Origin: an uncultured Roseiflexaceae bacterium
GTDB lineage: Bacteria > Chloroflexota > Chloroflexia > Chloroflexales > Roseiflexaceae
DNA length: 64,000 bases
Assembly: GCA_937974195.1 (NCBI GenBank)
Contig: CALJIC010000349.1
Location: 6,836 to 70,835, forward strand
Reading direction: 5' to 3'
The position numbers were made by a program, and so were the translations under genes. The notes beneath the pieces are model-generated. The model was given only the letters and a program-made list of their open reading frames with translations. It did no database searches and was not told the DNA's origin. Below, one piece after another: positions 41,717-50,514 of the stretch; position 1 is the first letter of the stretch, and each line of letters opens with the position of its first letter.

Positions 41717-42700
41717 CTACCAGGCGCCGAGCGCCGGCGACTCCACCTGCTCAGTCTCTGCCTGGCTCTTCTTCTGGGCGTGCTCCTGCTCGGCCAGGAA
41801 CCAGGTGGCCTCCATAGCCGCCTTGCAGCCGTCCGCGGCGGCCGTGACCGCCTGGCGGTACACGTGGTCCACCACGTCGCCGGCCGCGAACACGCCCGGC
41901 ACGTTGGTGCGGGTGCGGCTGTCGGCGAGCAGGTAGCCGTTCTCATCCATGTCTAGCTGCCCCTTGAACAGCCAGGTGTTCGGTATGTGGCCGATGTAGG
42001 GGAACACGCCGTCCGCCTCGAGCGTGGACACCTCGCCGGTCTTCAGGTTGCGCACGCGCACGCCGGTGACCTTGTCGTCGCCCAGGATCTCCTCGACGAC
42101 CGAGTCCCACACGAAGCGGATCTTCTCGTTGGCGAACGCGCGCTCCTGCAGGACCGGGTCGGCGCGCAGCGTGTCGCGCCGGTGGATGATCGTCAGCTCA
42201 GAGACGTAGCGCGTCAGGAAGAGGCCCTCGTCCAGCGCGCTGTTGCCGCCGCCGACCACGACCACCTTCTTGCCGCGGAAGAAGAAGCCGTCGCAGGTGG
42301 CACAGTAGGAGACCCCGCGGTTGGCCAGCTTCTCCTCGCCGGGCACGCCCAGCTTGCGCGGCGACGCCCCGGTGGCGATGATCAGCGAGTCGGCCGTCAC
42401 CGTCTCACCGCCGTCCGTCGTCAGCCGGAACGGCCGGACGGAGAGATCGACCTTCTCGATCAGCGCGTCGAGGAACTGGGCTCCGAAGCGCGCCGCCTGC
42501 TTCTCCATGTTGTCGGCCAGATCGAAGCCGCCGATCGACTCGACGAAGCCGGGGTAGTTCTCGACCTCGTTGGTGGTGGCGATCAGCCCGCCGGGCTGGA
42601 GGCCGCGTATCACCAGCGGCTCCAGGTTGGCGCGGCCGGCGTACAGCGCCGCGGTCAGGCCCGCAGGGCCAGAGCCGATGATAACAACCTTGCTGTGCAT
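41717..42700 (-). CDS. trxB: Thioredoxin reductase
   Basis: A 327-residue FAD protein. VVIIGSGPAGLTAALYAGRA is the FAD-binding GxGxxG/A. The redox pair is C-A-T-C in VSYCATCDGFFF. VVVVGGGNSALDEGLFLTR is the NADPH-binding site and GVFAAGDVVDHVYRQAVTA the closing FAD signature. It passes electrons from NADPH to thioredoxin. The start at 42700 follows GAGGAG. The C-terminus carries a polar 20-residue extension. First gene of trxB-moeA. Confidence 0.94.
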   Translation of the reverse strand: MHSKVVIIGSGPAGLTAALYAGRANLEPLVIRGLQPGGLIATTNEVENYPGFVESIGGFDLADNMEKQAARFGAQFLDALIEKVDLSVRPFRLTTDGGETVTADSLIIATGASPRKLGVPGEEKLANRGVSYCATCDGFFFRGKKVVVVGGGNSALDEGLFLTRYVSELTIIHRRDTLRADPVLQERAFANEKIRFVWDSVVEEILGDDKVTGVRVRNLKTGEVSTLEADGVFPYIGHIPNTWLFKGQLDMDENGYLLADSRTRTNVPGVFAAGDVVDHVYRQAVTAAADGCKAAMEATWFLAEQEHAQKKSQAETEQVESPALGAW

Positions 42701-42795
42701 TCTCGATTGCTCCTCTTCAGTGGAGGGCGGAAACGCCGGCGAAACACAAGGCTCCGGTGGGCCGGTCGAGCCCGCCGTGTTCCCGTCCACCTGTA

Positions 42796-42804
42796 TGATA
42801 ACAC
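42796..42804 (-). promoter_or_regulatory. Extended -10 (TGTTATCAT) for trxB
   Basis: TG-T-TATCAT on the minus strand, 96 bases before the trxB start. A nearby palindrome GTAATC-CA-GATTAC (42825-42838) could be an operator. Confidence 0.4.
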
Positions 42805-42848
42805 ACCTTGCCCTCCAATTTCTGTAATCCAGATTACCCCCCCTGGGT

Positions 42849-42956
42849 ATGGCGCTCCCTTACCGATGGCGCATGTTCGAGCAGGGCGTCATGGGCCTCG
42901 TGAACCGTGCGGACAAACTCCTCAGCGCGCTGCCGTTCGGTCAGCCGCCGCACTAG
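42849..42956 (+). CDS. Possible small ORF (35 codons)
   Basis: ATG at 42849 to TAG at 42956 encodes MALPYRWRMFEQGVMGLVNR and ADKLLSALPFGQPPH. Its third-position GC is high, like real genes here, and it fills a gap between divergent genes. No family is recognised, and the ribosome binding site is weak. It could equally be chance. Confidence 0.25.
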   Translation: MALPYRWRMFEQGVMGLVNRADKLLSALPFGQPPH

Positions 42957-43015
42957 CCGCAGTGTCGGGCTGAGAAGTGGACCAACGACGGCTGCCGGAA
43001 ATCGGCGCGGCGCTC

Positions 43016-43021
43016 TACAAT
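43016..43021 (+). promoter_or_regulatory. -10 box (TACAAT) before the lamin-tail gene
   Basis: TACAAT about 72 bases before the start of the surface-protein gene; no clear -35 box. Confidence 0.35.
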
Positions 43022-43092
43022 CATCTTCAGCGGTTCCGCCTCAGGAGCCAGCAGCCCAGATGCTCTCCTGAACACACTCCAAGGATCGTGCC

Positions 43093-44763
43093 ATGTTCGC
43101 ACGTACGCCACGCCTGCTGCTCGCCGCCGTCCTCATCGTCCCTCTGCTCAGGCTACCGTTCCTGACAGCGGACTCCGAGCCCGCCGCCGTCCTGATCAAC
43201 GAGTTCATGCCATACCCCGCCGTGGGCGCGGAGTGGGTCGAGCTCTACAACCCAGGCCCGGACGAGCTCAGCCTCCAGGGCTGGATGATCGACGACGACA
43301 CGATCGGCGGGGTGCACACGACGATCGACGCCACGATCCCGGCCGGCGGGCTGCTGGTGGTGTTCCTGAGCTCCAACATCCTCAACAACAGCGGCTCGGA
43401 CGCCGTTCAGCTGCTAGATTCGGCGGGCGCGGTGGTCGACAGTTACGAGTATAGCGGGGCGACCGTAGGCCAGAGCTTCGCCCGCGTGCCCGACGGCGGG
43501 GCGGACTGGCAGCGCCAGGAGCCGACTCCCGGCGAGTGGAACCTGCCGCCTGGCCCGATGACGCCCTCGCCGAGCGCGCCACCCGACTCGAGCGACACGC
43601 CCACCGCTGCGCCGGACGAAGACGAGACGCCGGAGCCAGACGAAGCTGAGACATCCACGCCGGATGAAGACGAGACGCCGGAGCCGGATGAAGACGAGAC
43701 GCCGGAGCCAGACGAAGCTGAGACATCCACGCCGGATGAAGACGAGACGCCGGAGCCGGATGAAGACGAAACGTCGATGCCGGATGAGGTCGAGACACCG
43801 GCGCCGGACGAAGCTGAGACGTCCACGCCGGACGAAGAAGACGAAACACCGGAGCCAGACGGAGACGAGACGCTCGCGCCAACCTCCACGTCCGCCGCCA
43901 CGCCGAGCCCGACACGCACGCTGAGCCCGACACGCACGCTGAGCCCGACGCGCACGCTGAGCCCGACACGGACACCGACTTTGACACGAACGCCGACCTC
44001 GACGCGAACACCGAGCCCGACGCGCACGCCGAGCCTGACGCGGACACCGAGCCCGACCGACGACACTGTCTCCTCCGGCGAGTCGGAAGACGATGGCGAT
44101 AGCGAGGAGCATGCGAGCGCCACTGCGACACGCACGCCAAGTCCGACGCGCACGCCAAGCCCAACACGCACTCCAAGTCCGACACGCACGCCGAGCCCAA
44201 CGCGCACGCCAAGCCCGACACGCACGCCAGAGCCTGCTGACGAAGAAGAGCCAGAGGCGGCGATGGACGAGAGTCCGACGCGGACACCGAGCCCAACACG
44301 CACGCTAAGCCCGACGCGAACGCCAAGCCCGACACGCACGTTGAGCCCGACACGCACCCTGAGTCCGACGCGCACGCCCACTCCGGCGAGCGGCGCGCTT
44401 GCCAGCTCGCCTGTCTCGCCATCTGTGACGCTCGACGCCACACAGCAGGCAGCGCGCGAGGCGCAGGGAGATCGGCAGCCGCCTGAGTATCTGATGGCTG
44501 GGACGGCGGGCAGCACGCCATATGCCCACGCCACGCCCGCCGAGCCCTACGAAGGGGTGCCTGGCGCAACTGCGACCCCTGAGCCGTTCGGCGAGGAGCC
44601 GGCTGCGAGCAGTGCGACGCGTGCACCGGAGGAGCCCAGCGGCGCATACCCATCAGATCGGGGATGGGAGCGGCTCCCAGAGGCCCTCGCCGGCGGGGTG
44701 CTGCTCGTCGCGGGGATCGCCGCAGTGATCTACGAGCGCCGGCGCGCCGCCTCGGGCATGTAG
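43093..44763 (+). CDS. Lamin-tail-domain surface protein with acidic and Thr/Arg/Pro/Ser repeats
   Basis: A 556-residue protein. It starts with a signal peptide (MFARTPRLLLAAVLIVPLLR). A lamin tail domain follows at about 30-150 (INEFMPYPAVGAEWVELYNP, LSLQGWMIDDDTIGGVHTTI, GQSFARVPDGGADW). An acidic repeat tract (PDEDETPEPDEAETSTPDED type) covers about 172-265. Basic-polar TRTPSP/TRTLSP repeats cover about 273-430, broken by an acidic linker, and a C-terminal helix (ALAGGVLLVAGIAAVIYERR) anchors it with a short basic tail. The two tracts have opposite charge, like a polyampholyte. Probably a cell-surface stalk or adhesin; LTD domains also bind other surface or DNA partners. Confidence 0.85.
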   Translation: MFARTPRLLLAAVLIVPLLRLPFLTADSEPAAVLINEFMPYPAVGAEWVELYNPGPDELSLQGWMIDDDTIGGVHTTIDATIPAGGLLVVFLSSNILNNSGSDAVQLLDSAGAVVDSYEYSGATVGQSFARVPDGGADWQRQEPTPGEWNLPPGPMTPSPSAPPDSSDTPTAAPDEDETPEPDEAETSTPDEDETPEPDEDETPEPDEAETSTPDEDETPEPDEDETSMPDEVETPAPDEAETSTPDEEDETPEPDGDETLAPTSTSAATPSPTRTLSPTRTLSPTRTLSPTRTPTLTRTPTSTRTPSPTRTPSLTRTPSPTDDTVSSGESEDDGDSEEHASATATRTPSPTRTPSPTRTPSPTRTPSPTRTPSPTRTPEPADEEEPEAAMDESPTRTPSPTRTLSPTRTPSPTRTLSPTRTLSPTRTPTPASGALASSPVSPSVTLDATQQAAREAQGDRQPPEYLMAGTAGSTPYAHATPAEPYEGVPGATATPEPFGEEPAASSATRAPEEPSGAYPSDRGWERLPEALAGGVLLVAGIAAVIYERRRAASGM

Positions 44764-44836
44764 GGCGCGAGGGGCCGCGGAGAGATATGGAGGGCCGCAG
44801 GCTCGCCAGGGCTTCTTTCTTCCGCCCACAGGGAGG

Positions 44837-44876
44837 TGTGGGGGGCCACAAGGCCCTCCACAGATGTTTTTCCGCC
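44837..44876 (+). terminator. Terminator after the lamin-tail gene
   Basis: TGTGGGGGGCC (44837-44847) pairs with GGCCCTCCACA (44852-44862) with one G-T wobble, followed by GATGTTTTT. Confidence 0.75.
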
Positions 44877-44998
44877 GTTCTGCGGCAGAAACGAAGGATT
44901 CAGAGAGAAGCTTCGCCTCGTTGCTCGGGTTGGGTGGCACAGGACGTGCGGGGCTAGCTACGAGCGCCCGACGCATCGTAAGGCACAGATCCGGTTCG

Positions 44999-45007
44999 TG
45001 GTAGAAT
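44999..45007 (+). promoter_or_regulatory. Extended -10 (TGGTAGAAT) for gap
   Basis: TG-G-TAGAAT about 89 bases before the gap start codon. Confidence 0.5.
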
Positions 45008-45095
45008 AGGGGTGTTCGCAGTGCGCTATCAACGTCGATACCGAGCGCCGCACACCGGCGAGCTTATGTGTAGTGACCCTTGAGGAGGGAGCAGC

Positions 45096-46094
45096 ATGGG
45101 TAAGATCGCAATCCACGGCTTCGGCCGCATCGGCCGATCGGCTTTGAAGGCCGCGTTAAAGAACAATCTGTGGACCCCCGTCTCGATCTCCGACATCCGC
45201 GATGTCCCGACCTTCGCAGCGCTGTTCGCGGTGGACTCGAACTACGGTCGGTGGCATGAGGAGGTCCAAGGGCTGGACAACAAGTTTATCATCGGCGGGC
45301 GCGAGATCCCCTACTTCAACTCGATGAACGAGCTGCCCGACTGGAAGGCGCTCGGCGTGGACCTGGTGGTGGACTGCACCGGCCGGGCGACCACCCGCGC
45401 CGGCGCGCAGGCCCACCTGGACCGCGGCGCCAAGCGCGTGCTGGTGAGCGCGCCGAGCAAGACCCTGCAGGACTGCGACGCCGTGCTACTGCCCGGGATC
45501 AACCTGGATTCCTTCGACCCCGACCGGCACAAGATCATCAGCATGGCCAGCTGCACCACCAACGCGCTGGCGCCGGTGGTGAAGGTCGTGCTGGAGAACT
45601 TCGGCATCAAGCACGGCCTGTTCTCCACCGTCCACGCCTACACCAACACCCAGAGCCTCACCGACCAGCCGATGAAGGACCGGCGCGACTCGTGGGCCGC
45701 GACTGAGAACATCATCCCGTCGTCCTCGGGCGCGGCGCGCGCGCTCCAGTTCATCTGGAAGGACCTGAAGATCACCGGCAAGGCCTACCGGGTGCCGGTG
45801 CGCACCGGCTCGATCGCCGAGCTGAACCTGGTGACCGAGCGGGCGACGAGCGTCGAGGAGGTGAACAACGCCTTCCGGCGCGCGGCCGCCGAGGGGCCGC
45901 TGAAGGGCGTGATGGCCGTCCTCGAGGAGGAGTGGGCCTCGGCGCGCATCGTCGGTGACCCGCACTCGTCGATCATCGACCTGCCGATCACGCAGGTGAT
46001 GGAGGGCACGTTCGTCTCGGTGGCGGCCTGGTACGACAACGAGATGGGCTACGCGACGCGCCTGGCCGAGACGGCTGCCAAGCTGGCGGTGTAG
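45096..46094 (+). CDS. gap: Glyceraldehyde-3-phosphate dehydrogenase, type I
   Basis: A 332-residue protein, the normal length. The NAD-binding IHGFGRIGRSALKAAL opens it. The catalytic cysteine is in SMASCTTNALAPVVKV, with the partner histidine in LFSTVHAYTNTQSLTDQP. PVRTGSIAELNLVT and SVAAWYDNEMGYATRL complete the family signature. It makes 1,3-bisphosphoglycerate from glyceraldehyde 3-phosphate in glycolysis or runs in reverse. GAGGAGGGAGC precedes the ATG. pgk and tpi are not adjacent. Confidence 0.96.
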   Translation: MGKIAIHGFGRIGRSALKAALKNNLWTPVSISDIRDVPTFAALFAVDSNYGRWHEEVQGLDNKFIIGGREIPYFNSMNELPDWKALGVDLVVDCTGRATTRAGAQAHLDRGAKRVLVSAPSKTLQDCDAVLLPGINLDSFDPDRHKIISMASCTTNALAPVVKVVLENFGIKHGLFSTVHAYTNTQSLTDQPMKDRRDSWAATENIIPSSSGAARALQFIWKDLKITGKAYRVPVRTGSIAELNLVTERATSVEEVNNAFRRAAAEGPLKGVMAVLEEEWASARIVGDPHSSIIDLPITQVMEGTFVSVAAWYDNEMGYATRLAETAAKLAV

Positions 46095-46151
46095 CGTACG
46101 GCGTAGCGTCTCGCACGCTCGAACGCTTCAACGAGCGACTGCTTCACCCGC

Positions 46152-46183
46152 GGGCCGACGATCAGCTTTCTGGTCGTCGGCCC
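46152..46183 (+). terminator. Terminator after gap
   Basis: GGGCCGACGA (46152-46161) pairs with TCGTCGGCCC (46174-46183), followed by TTCGTTG. Confidence 0.7.
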
Positions 46184-46209
46184 TTCGTTGTGCTGCTGGA
46201 GAGGTGCTG

Positions 46210-47376
46210 ATGCGCCTGCCGACCCGGCTCGGACTCGCGGCGCTGTGGCTGGCTGTGGCCGCCGGCTACGTCCAGGATCTGCTGGCGGCGCTGCGCGCGC
46301 CCGCGCTCCACCCGTCGCCCGCGCTGCCGGACGACGGCCCGCTGGTGTCGGTGGTGATCCCCGCGCGCAACGAGGCGGCGCGGATCGCGGGCTGCCTGGC
46401 CGGGCTGGCCGGCCAGCGCTACCGCCAGTTCGAGGTGATCGTCGTGGACGACGCCTCGGAGGATGGGACGGCCGCTGTGGCGCGGAGCTACGCCCACCGG
46501 CTGCCGGCGCTGACGGTGATCGGCGGCGAGCCGCTCCCGGCGGGCTGGGCCGGCAAGTGCTGGGCCTGCTGGCAGGGGGCGCAGGCGGCGCGCGGCGAGC
46601 TGCTTCTGTTTCTCGATGCGGACGTGCTGCCGCAGCCGGAGCTGCTGGCTGCGCTGGTCGGGCGGATGGCCGAGGAGGAGCTCGACCTGCTCACGCTCGT
46701 GCCGCTGATCCGGCTCGAGTCGCTGGCGGAGAAGGCGGTGCTCCCGGCGTTCGCCAGCCTGCTCGCCGCCGTCCACCCCCTCGAGCGGGTGAACGACCCG
46801 CGCTCGCCGGCGGCCTTTGCGATCGGCCAGTGCCTGATGCTGCGCCGCGCGGCCTACGATGCGCTCGGCGGGCACCGCGCGGTGCGCGGGAGCGTGCTGG
46901 AGGACGTGGACCTGGCGCGGCTCGTCAAGTCGCGCGGGCGGCGTCTCGAGGCGCTCGTGGCCCCGGACCTGATCGCGGTGCGCATGTACTCCGGCTGGCC
47001 CTCGCTCGCGGAGGGGCTGAAGAAAAACGCCGTGGCCGGGTTTCGCAGCGGCGGCTGGCGCGCAGCGTGGGCTGGGCTTCGCCAGCTGGCGCTGGTGGTG
47101 GCGCCGCTGGACCTTCTTGCCGCCGCGGTGTGGCTGGCGCGGGCGAGGCCGGCGAGCGCTGCGGGCCGCACGCTGGCGCTCGCGGCGGGCGGGCTGGCGC
47201 TGCTCGGCGCCGTGTGCTGGGGCTGGATGGTCCGCCGGCGCCACCGGATCAGCCCGGCTTGGGGCCTGCTCTTCCCGCTTGGGACGGCGCTGTACTACGG
47301 GCTGGCGACGGACGCGCTGCTGCGCCTGGCGACCGGCCGGGGCGTGACCTGGAAGGGGCGGGTGTTCACACGGTGA
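46210..47376 (+). CDS. Glycosyltransferase family 2 (carotenoid glycosyltransferase-like)
   Basis: About 388 residues. N-terminal helix, then a GT-A domain with VSVVIPARNEAARIAGCLAG, VIVVDDASEDGTAAVAR and LLLFLDADVLPQPELL (DxD), and LEDVDLARLVKSRG as the acidic ED region. Three to four C-terminal helices follow (VVAPLDLLAAAVWLA, AAGGLALLGAVCWG). GWAGKCWACWQGAQ is typical of CruC/CrtQ-like enzymes that glycosylate carotenoids or lipids. Substrate uncertain. ATG 46210 (or GTG 46204) follows GGAGAGG. Convergent with the next gene across a long hairpin. Confidence 0.85.
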   Translation: MRLPTRLGLAALWLAVAAGYVQDLLAALRAPALHPSPALPDDGPLVSVVIPARNEAARIAGCLAGLAGQRYRQFEVIVVDDASEDGTAAVARSYAHRLPALTVIGGEPLPAGWAGKCWACWQGAQAARGELLLFLDADVLPQPELLAALVGRMAEEELDLLTLVPLIRLESLAEKAVLPAFASLLAAVHPLERVNDPRSPAAFAIGQCLMLRRAAYDALGGHRAVRGSVLEDVDLARLVKSRGRRLEALVAPDLIAVRMYSGWPSLAEGLKKNAVAGFRSGGWRAAWAGLRQLALVVAPLDLLAAAVWLARARPASAAGRTLALAAGGLALLGAVCWGWMVRRRHRISPAWGLLFPLGTALYYGLATDALLRLATGRGVTWKGRVFTR

Positions 47377-47381
47377 AGCAC

Positions 47382-47423
47382 TGAGCGCTGCACGTGGCGC
47401 CTCGGGACGCGGTGCAGCGCTCA
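47382..47423. terminator. Bidirectional terminator hairpin
   Basis: TGAGCGCTGCAC (47382-47393) pairs perfectly with GTGCAGCGCTCA (47412-47423) over an 18-nt loop between convergent genes. Confidence 0.75.
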
Positions 47424-47443
47424 GCGCGTGGGTGTTCGATGGG

Positions 47444-49438
47444 CTACGGCTGCCCGTTGAAGGTGAAGTAGATATCCGCCCGGACGCCGCTGATCGTGCC
47501 GCGGTAGTGGTAGCCGTACACACCGGCCGCGTTCTGCGGACCGAACTGCACCACCAGCGCCGGGTCGCGCCCGATGCGGCCGTTGCGGTCCGCCTGGGCC
47601 TGCGCGTTCATAACGTACAGGCCGTCCGGCGACGTGATCCAGAACTCGAGCGGCTCGTTGGGGCGGAAGCCCTGCGCCTGGATGCGGAAGTTAGTGCGCT
47701 GGTTGCCCTCGGCCGGCGTCACCGAGCCGTTGCGGTTGGCGGGCCGCGGCGTGCCGGGCGGCGCGATGTAGTCGCGCGTGACCTTGAAGCGCCCGACGAC
47801 CGCGCGGCCGGTTGAGGCGCCCTGGGCGGTGATCGCCCAGTCGCCCTCGACCTGCGCTGGGCGGAAGACCACCCGCACGCTGGTGCCCGAGCGCTGGATC
47901 TGCCCGGCCGGGATCGTGTCCACCTGGCCGTTGGGGCGTGTGAGCCAGACGCCGACGCGCTCGTTCGGATCGAAGCCGTTGCCGGTGAAGGTGAAGGAGT
48001 AGCCGGGGGCGGCGGCGAGCGGCACGACGTTCGCGTCGCCGATGTGGCGCAGCACGTCGTGGATCATGATCGTCATCTTATTCGGGTCGCCCGGCCCGCC
48101 GCTGGGCACCGGGGCCGGCTGGCCGCTCGGCTGGCCCGGGGTCCCGCCCGCCACGACCTGGAACTGCCCGATCGCCTGGCGCCCGCTGCTGCGCCCCTGG
48201 GCGGTGATGAACCAGGTGCCGGTGCGGAAGGAGCCGTCCACCGTCACGCGCACGTTGGCGCTGCTGATCGAGCCGGACGCGTCAGCCTCGGGGTTGGCGT
48301 CGATCCCGCGCACGCTCTGGTCCGGCGCGGTGAGCCACAGGCTGACCCGCTCGCCGCGGGCGAAGCCACCGCCCTGCACGACGAACGACTGGCCGATGGC
48401 GACGGTCGACGGGCTGGCGCCGACGGACACCCCCGGCTGCGGCCCCGGCGCGGGCGCCGCGACGCCGATGAAGAGCTGGGTGATGCCGCTGCGGCCGCTG
48501 GTCTGCCCCTGGGCGGTGAAGAACCAGCGCCCGTTCTCGAAGTCGCTGGTGCTGAAGCGCACGCCCGCGTAGCTGATCGAGCCGTTGACATCCGCCAGCG
48601 GCTGCTGCGGCAGCGAGATCTGCCGGCCGCTGGGCGAGCTGAGCAGGAAGCGCACGCGCTCGCCGGCGCGGAAGCCCTCGCCCTCGATGCGGTAGTCGGT
48701 GTCGGAGCCCCTGACGCGCTCGAAGATCAGCCGGACGTTGGCGGTCGCCCCTGGGCGGAAGGGCGGCGGCCGCGGCGTGCCGTCCTCGTTGAGCGGCCCG
48801 TCGGGGGCGATCCCGGGCGGCCACGGGTCGCGCAGCTGGGCCGGCGCGAGCGCCTCGCCGAGCAGGCCGAGCTCGACGCGGCTCGGGTAGAGCTTCAGCT
48901 CAAAGCGCGCGCGCTCGAAGTACTGGACCAGCAGCCACTGGCCGCCGATCTGCTCGGAGATCTCCTCGCTGATCGGGTAGCCGAAGAACTGCACGCCGCC
49001 GTTGCGCTCCCAGTACTGGCGGAACAGGCCCTTGAGGCTGTGGCCGGTCTCCGGGAAGTAGCGCGCCTGGCTGGTCGTCTGGAACGGCGGCACCTGCGGG
49101 AAGGCCCGGTCCCCCGTGGCGTCGCGGCCGAGGTGGCCGAGCTCGACGACCACCGGGTTGGTGGAGGCGAGCTCGAAGCGCGCGCGCTGGAACCACTGGA
49201 CGATGCGCCCGTCGGAGCGGAAGTACTCCTCGGTGATCGGGTAGCCGAAGCGCTCCAGGCCGCCGTTGCGCTCCCAGTACTGGCGGAACGCGCCTCGCAG
49301 GTAGTGGCCGGTCTCCCCGAAGTAGCGCAGGTCGCTCTGCGCCGCCGTCGGGGCTGCCGGGAGCGCGCCGAGCGCCAGCAGCATGACGAGCAAGGCCGCG
49401 CACCAGCGCCCTACCGTTCCGCGCGCACCGCCGCTCAT
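47444..49438 (-). CDS. Secreted protein with two LGFP-like and four beta-sandwich-like repeats
   Basis: A 664-residue protein with a signal peptide (LLVMLLALGALPAAPTAAQS). Two LGFP-like repeats follow (LRGAFRQYWERNGGLERFGY and LKGLFRQYWERNGGVQFFGY, each then PI-EE and a WFQRARFEL or YFERARFEL tail). After a Pro-rich linker come four related repeats of about 90-100 residues. Each has a G-x-G-F-x-x-x-E-x-V-x-x-W-L-T-x-P core and a GxWFITAQGxSSGRQAIGQF tail, resembling IPT/Ig-like or prealbumin-type sandwich domains. No enzyme motif. It is probably exported to the cell envelope and may bind polysaccharide. A TATGAT lies upstream. Confidence 0.82.
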   Translation of the reverse strand: MSGGARGTVGRWCAALLVMLLALGALPAAPTAAQSDLRYFGETGHYLRGAFRQYWERNGGLERFGYPITEEYFRSDGRIVQWFQRARFELASTNPVVVELGHLGRDATGDRAFPQVPPFQTTSQARYFPETGHSLKGLFRQYWERNGGVQFFGYPISEEISEQIGGQWLLVQYFERARFELKLYPSRVELGLLGEALAPAQLRDPWPPGIAPDGPLNEDGTPRPPPFRPGATANVRLIFERVRGSDTDYRIEGEGFRAGERVRFLLSSPSGRQISLPQQPLADVNGSISYAGVRFSTSDFENGRWFFTAQGQTSGRSGITQLFIGVAAPAPGPQPGVSVGASPSTVAIGQSFVVQGGGFARGERVSLWLTAPDQSVRGIDANPEADASGSISSANVRVTVDGSFRTGTWFITAQGRSSGRQAIGQFQVVAGGTPGQPSGQPAPVPSGGPGDPNKMTIMIHDVLRHIGDANVVPLAAAPGYSFTFTGNGFDPNERVGVWLTRPNGQVDTIPAGQIQRSGTSVRVVFRPAQVEGDWAITAQGASTGRAVVGRFKVTRDYIAPPGTPRPANRNGSVTPAEGNQRTNFRIQAQGFRPNEPLEFWITSPDGLYVMNAQAQADRNGRIGRDPALVVQFGPQNAAGVYGYHYRGTISGVRADIYFTFNGQP

Positions 49439-49490
49439 GGGCTCCTCCTTACAGATCGTAGCTGATCATGGTCGCATGTAACGCGTCTCT

Positions 49491-49496
49491 ATCATA
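49491..49496 (-). promoter_or_regulatory. -10 box (TATGAT) for the repeat protein
   Basis: TATGAT on the minus strand 53 bases before the start of the secreted repeat protein. Confidence 0.4.
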
Positions 49497-49644
49497 CACC
49501 GGCCATGCAGATTGTCAATAGTACACGCATGAGCGTAGCGGCCACGGGCGAAGCCCATCGCCGGCGGGGCCTGCGGCCGCGCAGCTTCGGGCCGCGTGGG
49601 AAGAGCGCTTGTGCTGGGGGAGTGAGGCCCGCGCCTTCGGCCTC

Positions 49645-50442
49645 TCAGCCGGCCTCCAGCGCGTCGGCGATGCGCACGGCGGCGTAGGGGTCGGCGAGCA
49701 GCGCGGCGCCCACCTGGACCGCCTGCGCCCCGACTGCGAGGAACTGGCGCGCCTCGTCGGCGCTGGTGATACCGCCGCACCCGACCACGGGAATGCTCAC
49801 GGCGGAGGCGACGTCGGCGACGGCCTGGAGCGCGATTGGCCGGATGGCGGGGCCGGAGAGCCGCATGGCGGTCTGCGCCCCCGCGCCGGGATCGACGGCC
49901 AGCGCTGCCGGCGGCGCGATCAGCGTGATCGCGTCGGCCCCGGCGTCGGCGACGGCGCGCGCTGTGTCGCGCAGCGCGTCGTGCGGGGCCAGCTTGACCA
50001 GGATCGGCAGCAGCGTGCGCGACCGCACGGCGGCGACTGTCTCCGCAGCCGCGGACGGCTCGTCGAAGCGCAGCTCGAGCCCGGCGACCCCGTCCACGCC
50101 CTCCAGCGCCTCGGCGACCTCGACGTAGTCGGCCTCGACGCTCAGCAGCACCGGCGTCTTCCAGCTCATCCAGGTGCTCGCGTAGCGCCGCAGCACGTCT
50201 TCCACGCCGCGGGTGCCCCACGGGCTGGCGCTGAGCAGGCCGGAGGGCGTCTCGGCTAGCCGCGCCGGGCGAAGCGCGCGCCCGTGCAGCGCGACGCTGC
50301 GGGTCACGATTGCGCCGATCCGGTCGAGCGGGACGGCACGGGCGTACTCGACACCGTAGCCGAAGCAGCCGGCCGCCGTCATCACCTGATTCCTGAGCCG
50401 GAGGCCGTATGGGCTGTTGGGGGCAAGGTCGATCGGAGGCAT
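49645..50442 (-). CDS. PyrD-like (dihydroorotate dehydrogenase type 1) protein, degenerate
   Basis: A 265-residue TIM-barrel protein, shorter than normal PyrD (about 300). Family blocks are clear: RNQVMTAAGCFGYGVEYARA, AIVTRSVALHGR, ILVKLAPHDALRDTARAVAD, GADAITLI, LSGPAIRPIALQAV, IPVVGCGGITSADEARQFLA and GAQAVQVGAALLADP, the last two binding FMN phosphate. The substrate-binding segment N-x-S-C-P-N is absent; LELRFDEPS stands in its place. Activity on dihydroorotate is therefore doubtful; it may be an FMN protein of another function. It has its own TGGTACAAT and lies 72 bp after the DUF362 gene. Confidence 0.85.
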   Translation of the reverse strand: MPPIDLAPNSPYGLRLRNQVMTAAGCFGYGVEYARAVPLDRIGAIVTRSVALHGRALRPARLAETPSGLLSASPWGTRGVEDVLRRYASTWMSWKTPVLLSVEADYVEVAEALEGVDGVAGLELRFDEPSAAAETVAAVRSRTLLPILVKLAPHDALRDTARAVADAGADAITLIAPPAALAVDPGAGAQTAMRLSGPAIRPIALQAVADVASAVSIPVVGCGGITSADEARQFLAVGAQAVQVGAALLADPYAAVRIADALEAG

Positions 50443-50475
50443 CGGAGTGTCTTTCCTGCAGAAGCCGCCGCTTCG

Positions 50476-50484
50476 ATTGTACCA
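50476..50484 (-). promoter_or_regulatory. Extended -10 (TGGTACAAT) for the PyrD-like gene
   Basis: TG-G-TACAAT on the minus strand, 34 bases before the PyrD-like start and just after the upstream DUF362 gene's stop. Confidence 0.5.
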
Positions 50485-50514
50485 GGGCGCCGCGCCGAGG
50501 CGGACAGCGGAGCC

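Larger units (their letters stand above)
44764..45095. other. Gene-free stretch with terminator and promoter
   Basis: Between the lamin-tail gene and gap. It holds a degenerate copy of the dispersed hairpin element (44790-44871), the terminator at 44837-44876, and the extended -10 at 44999-45007. No ORF of note. Confidence 0.6.
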
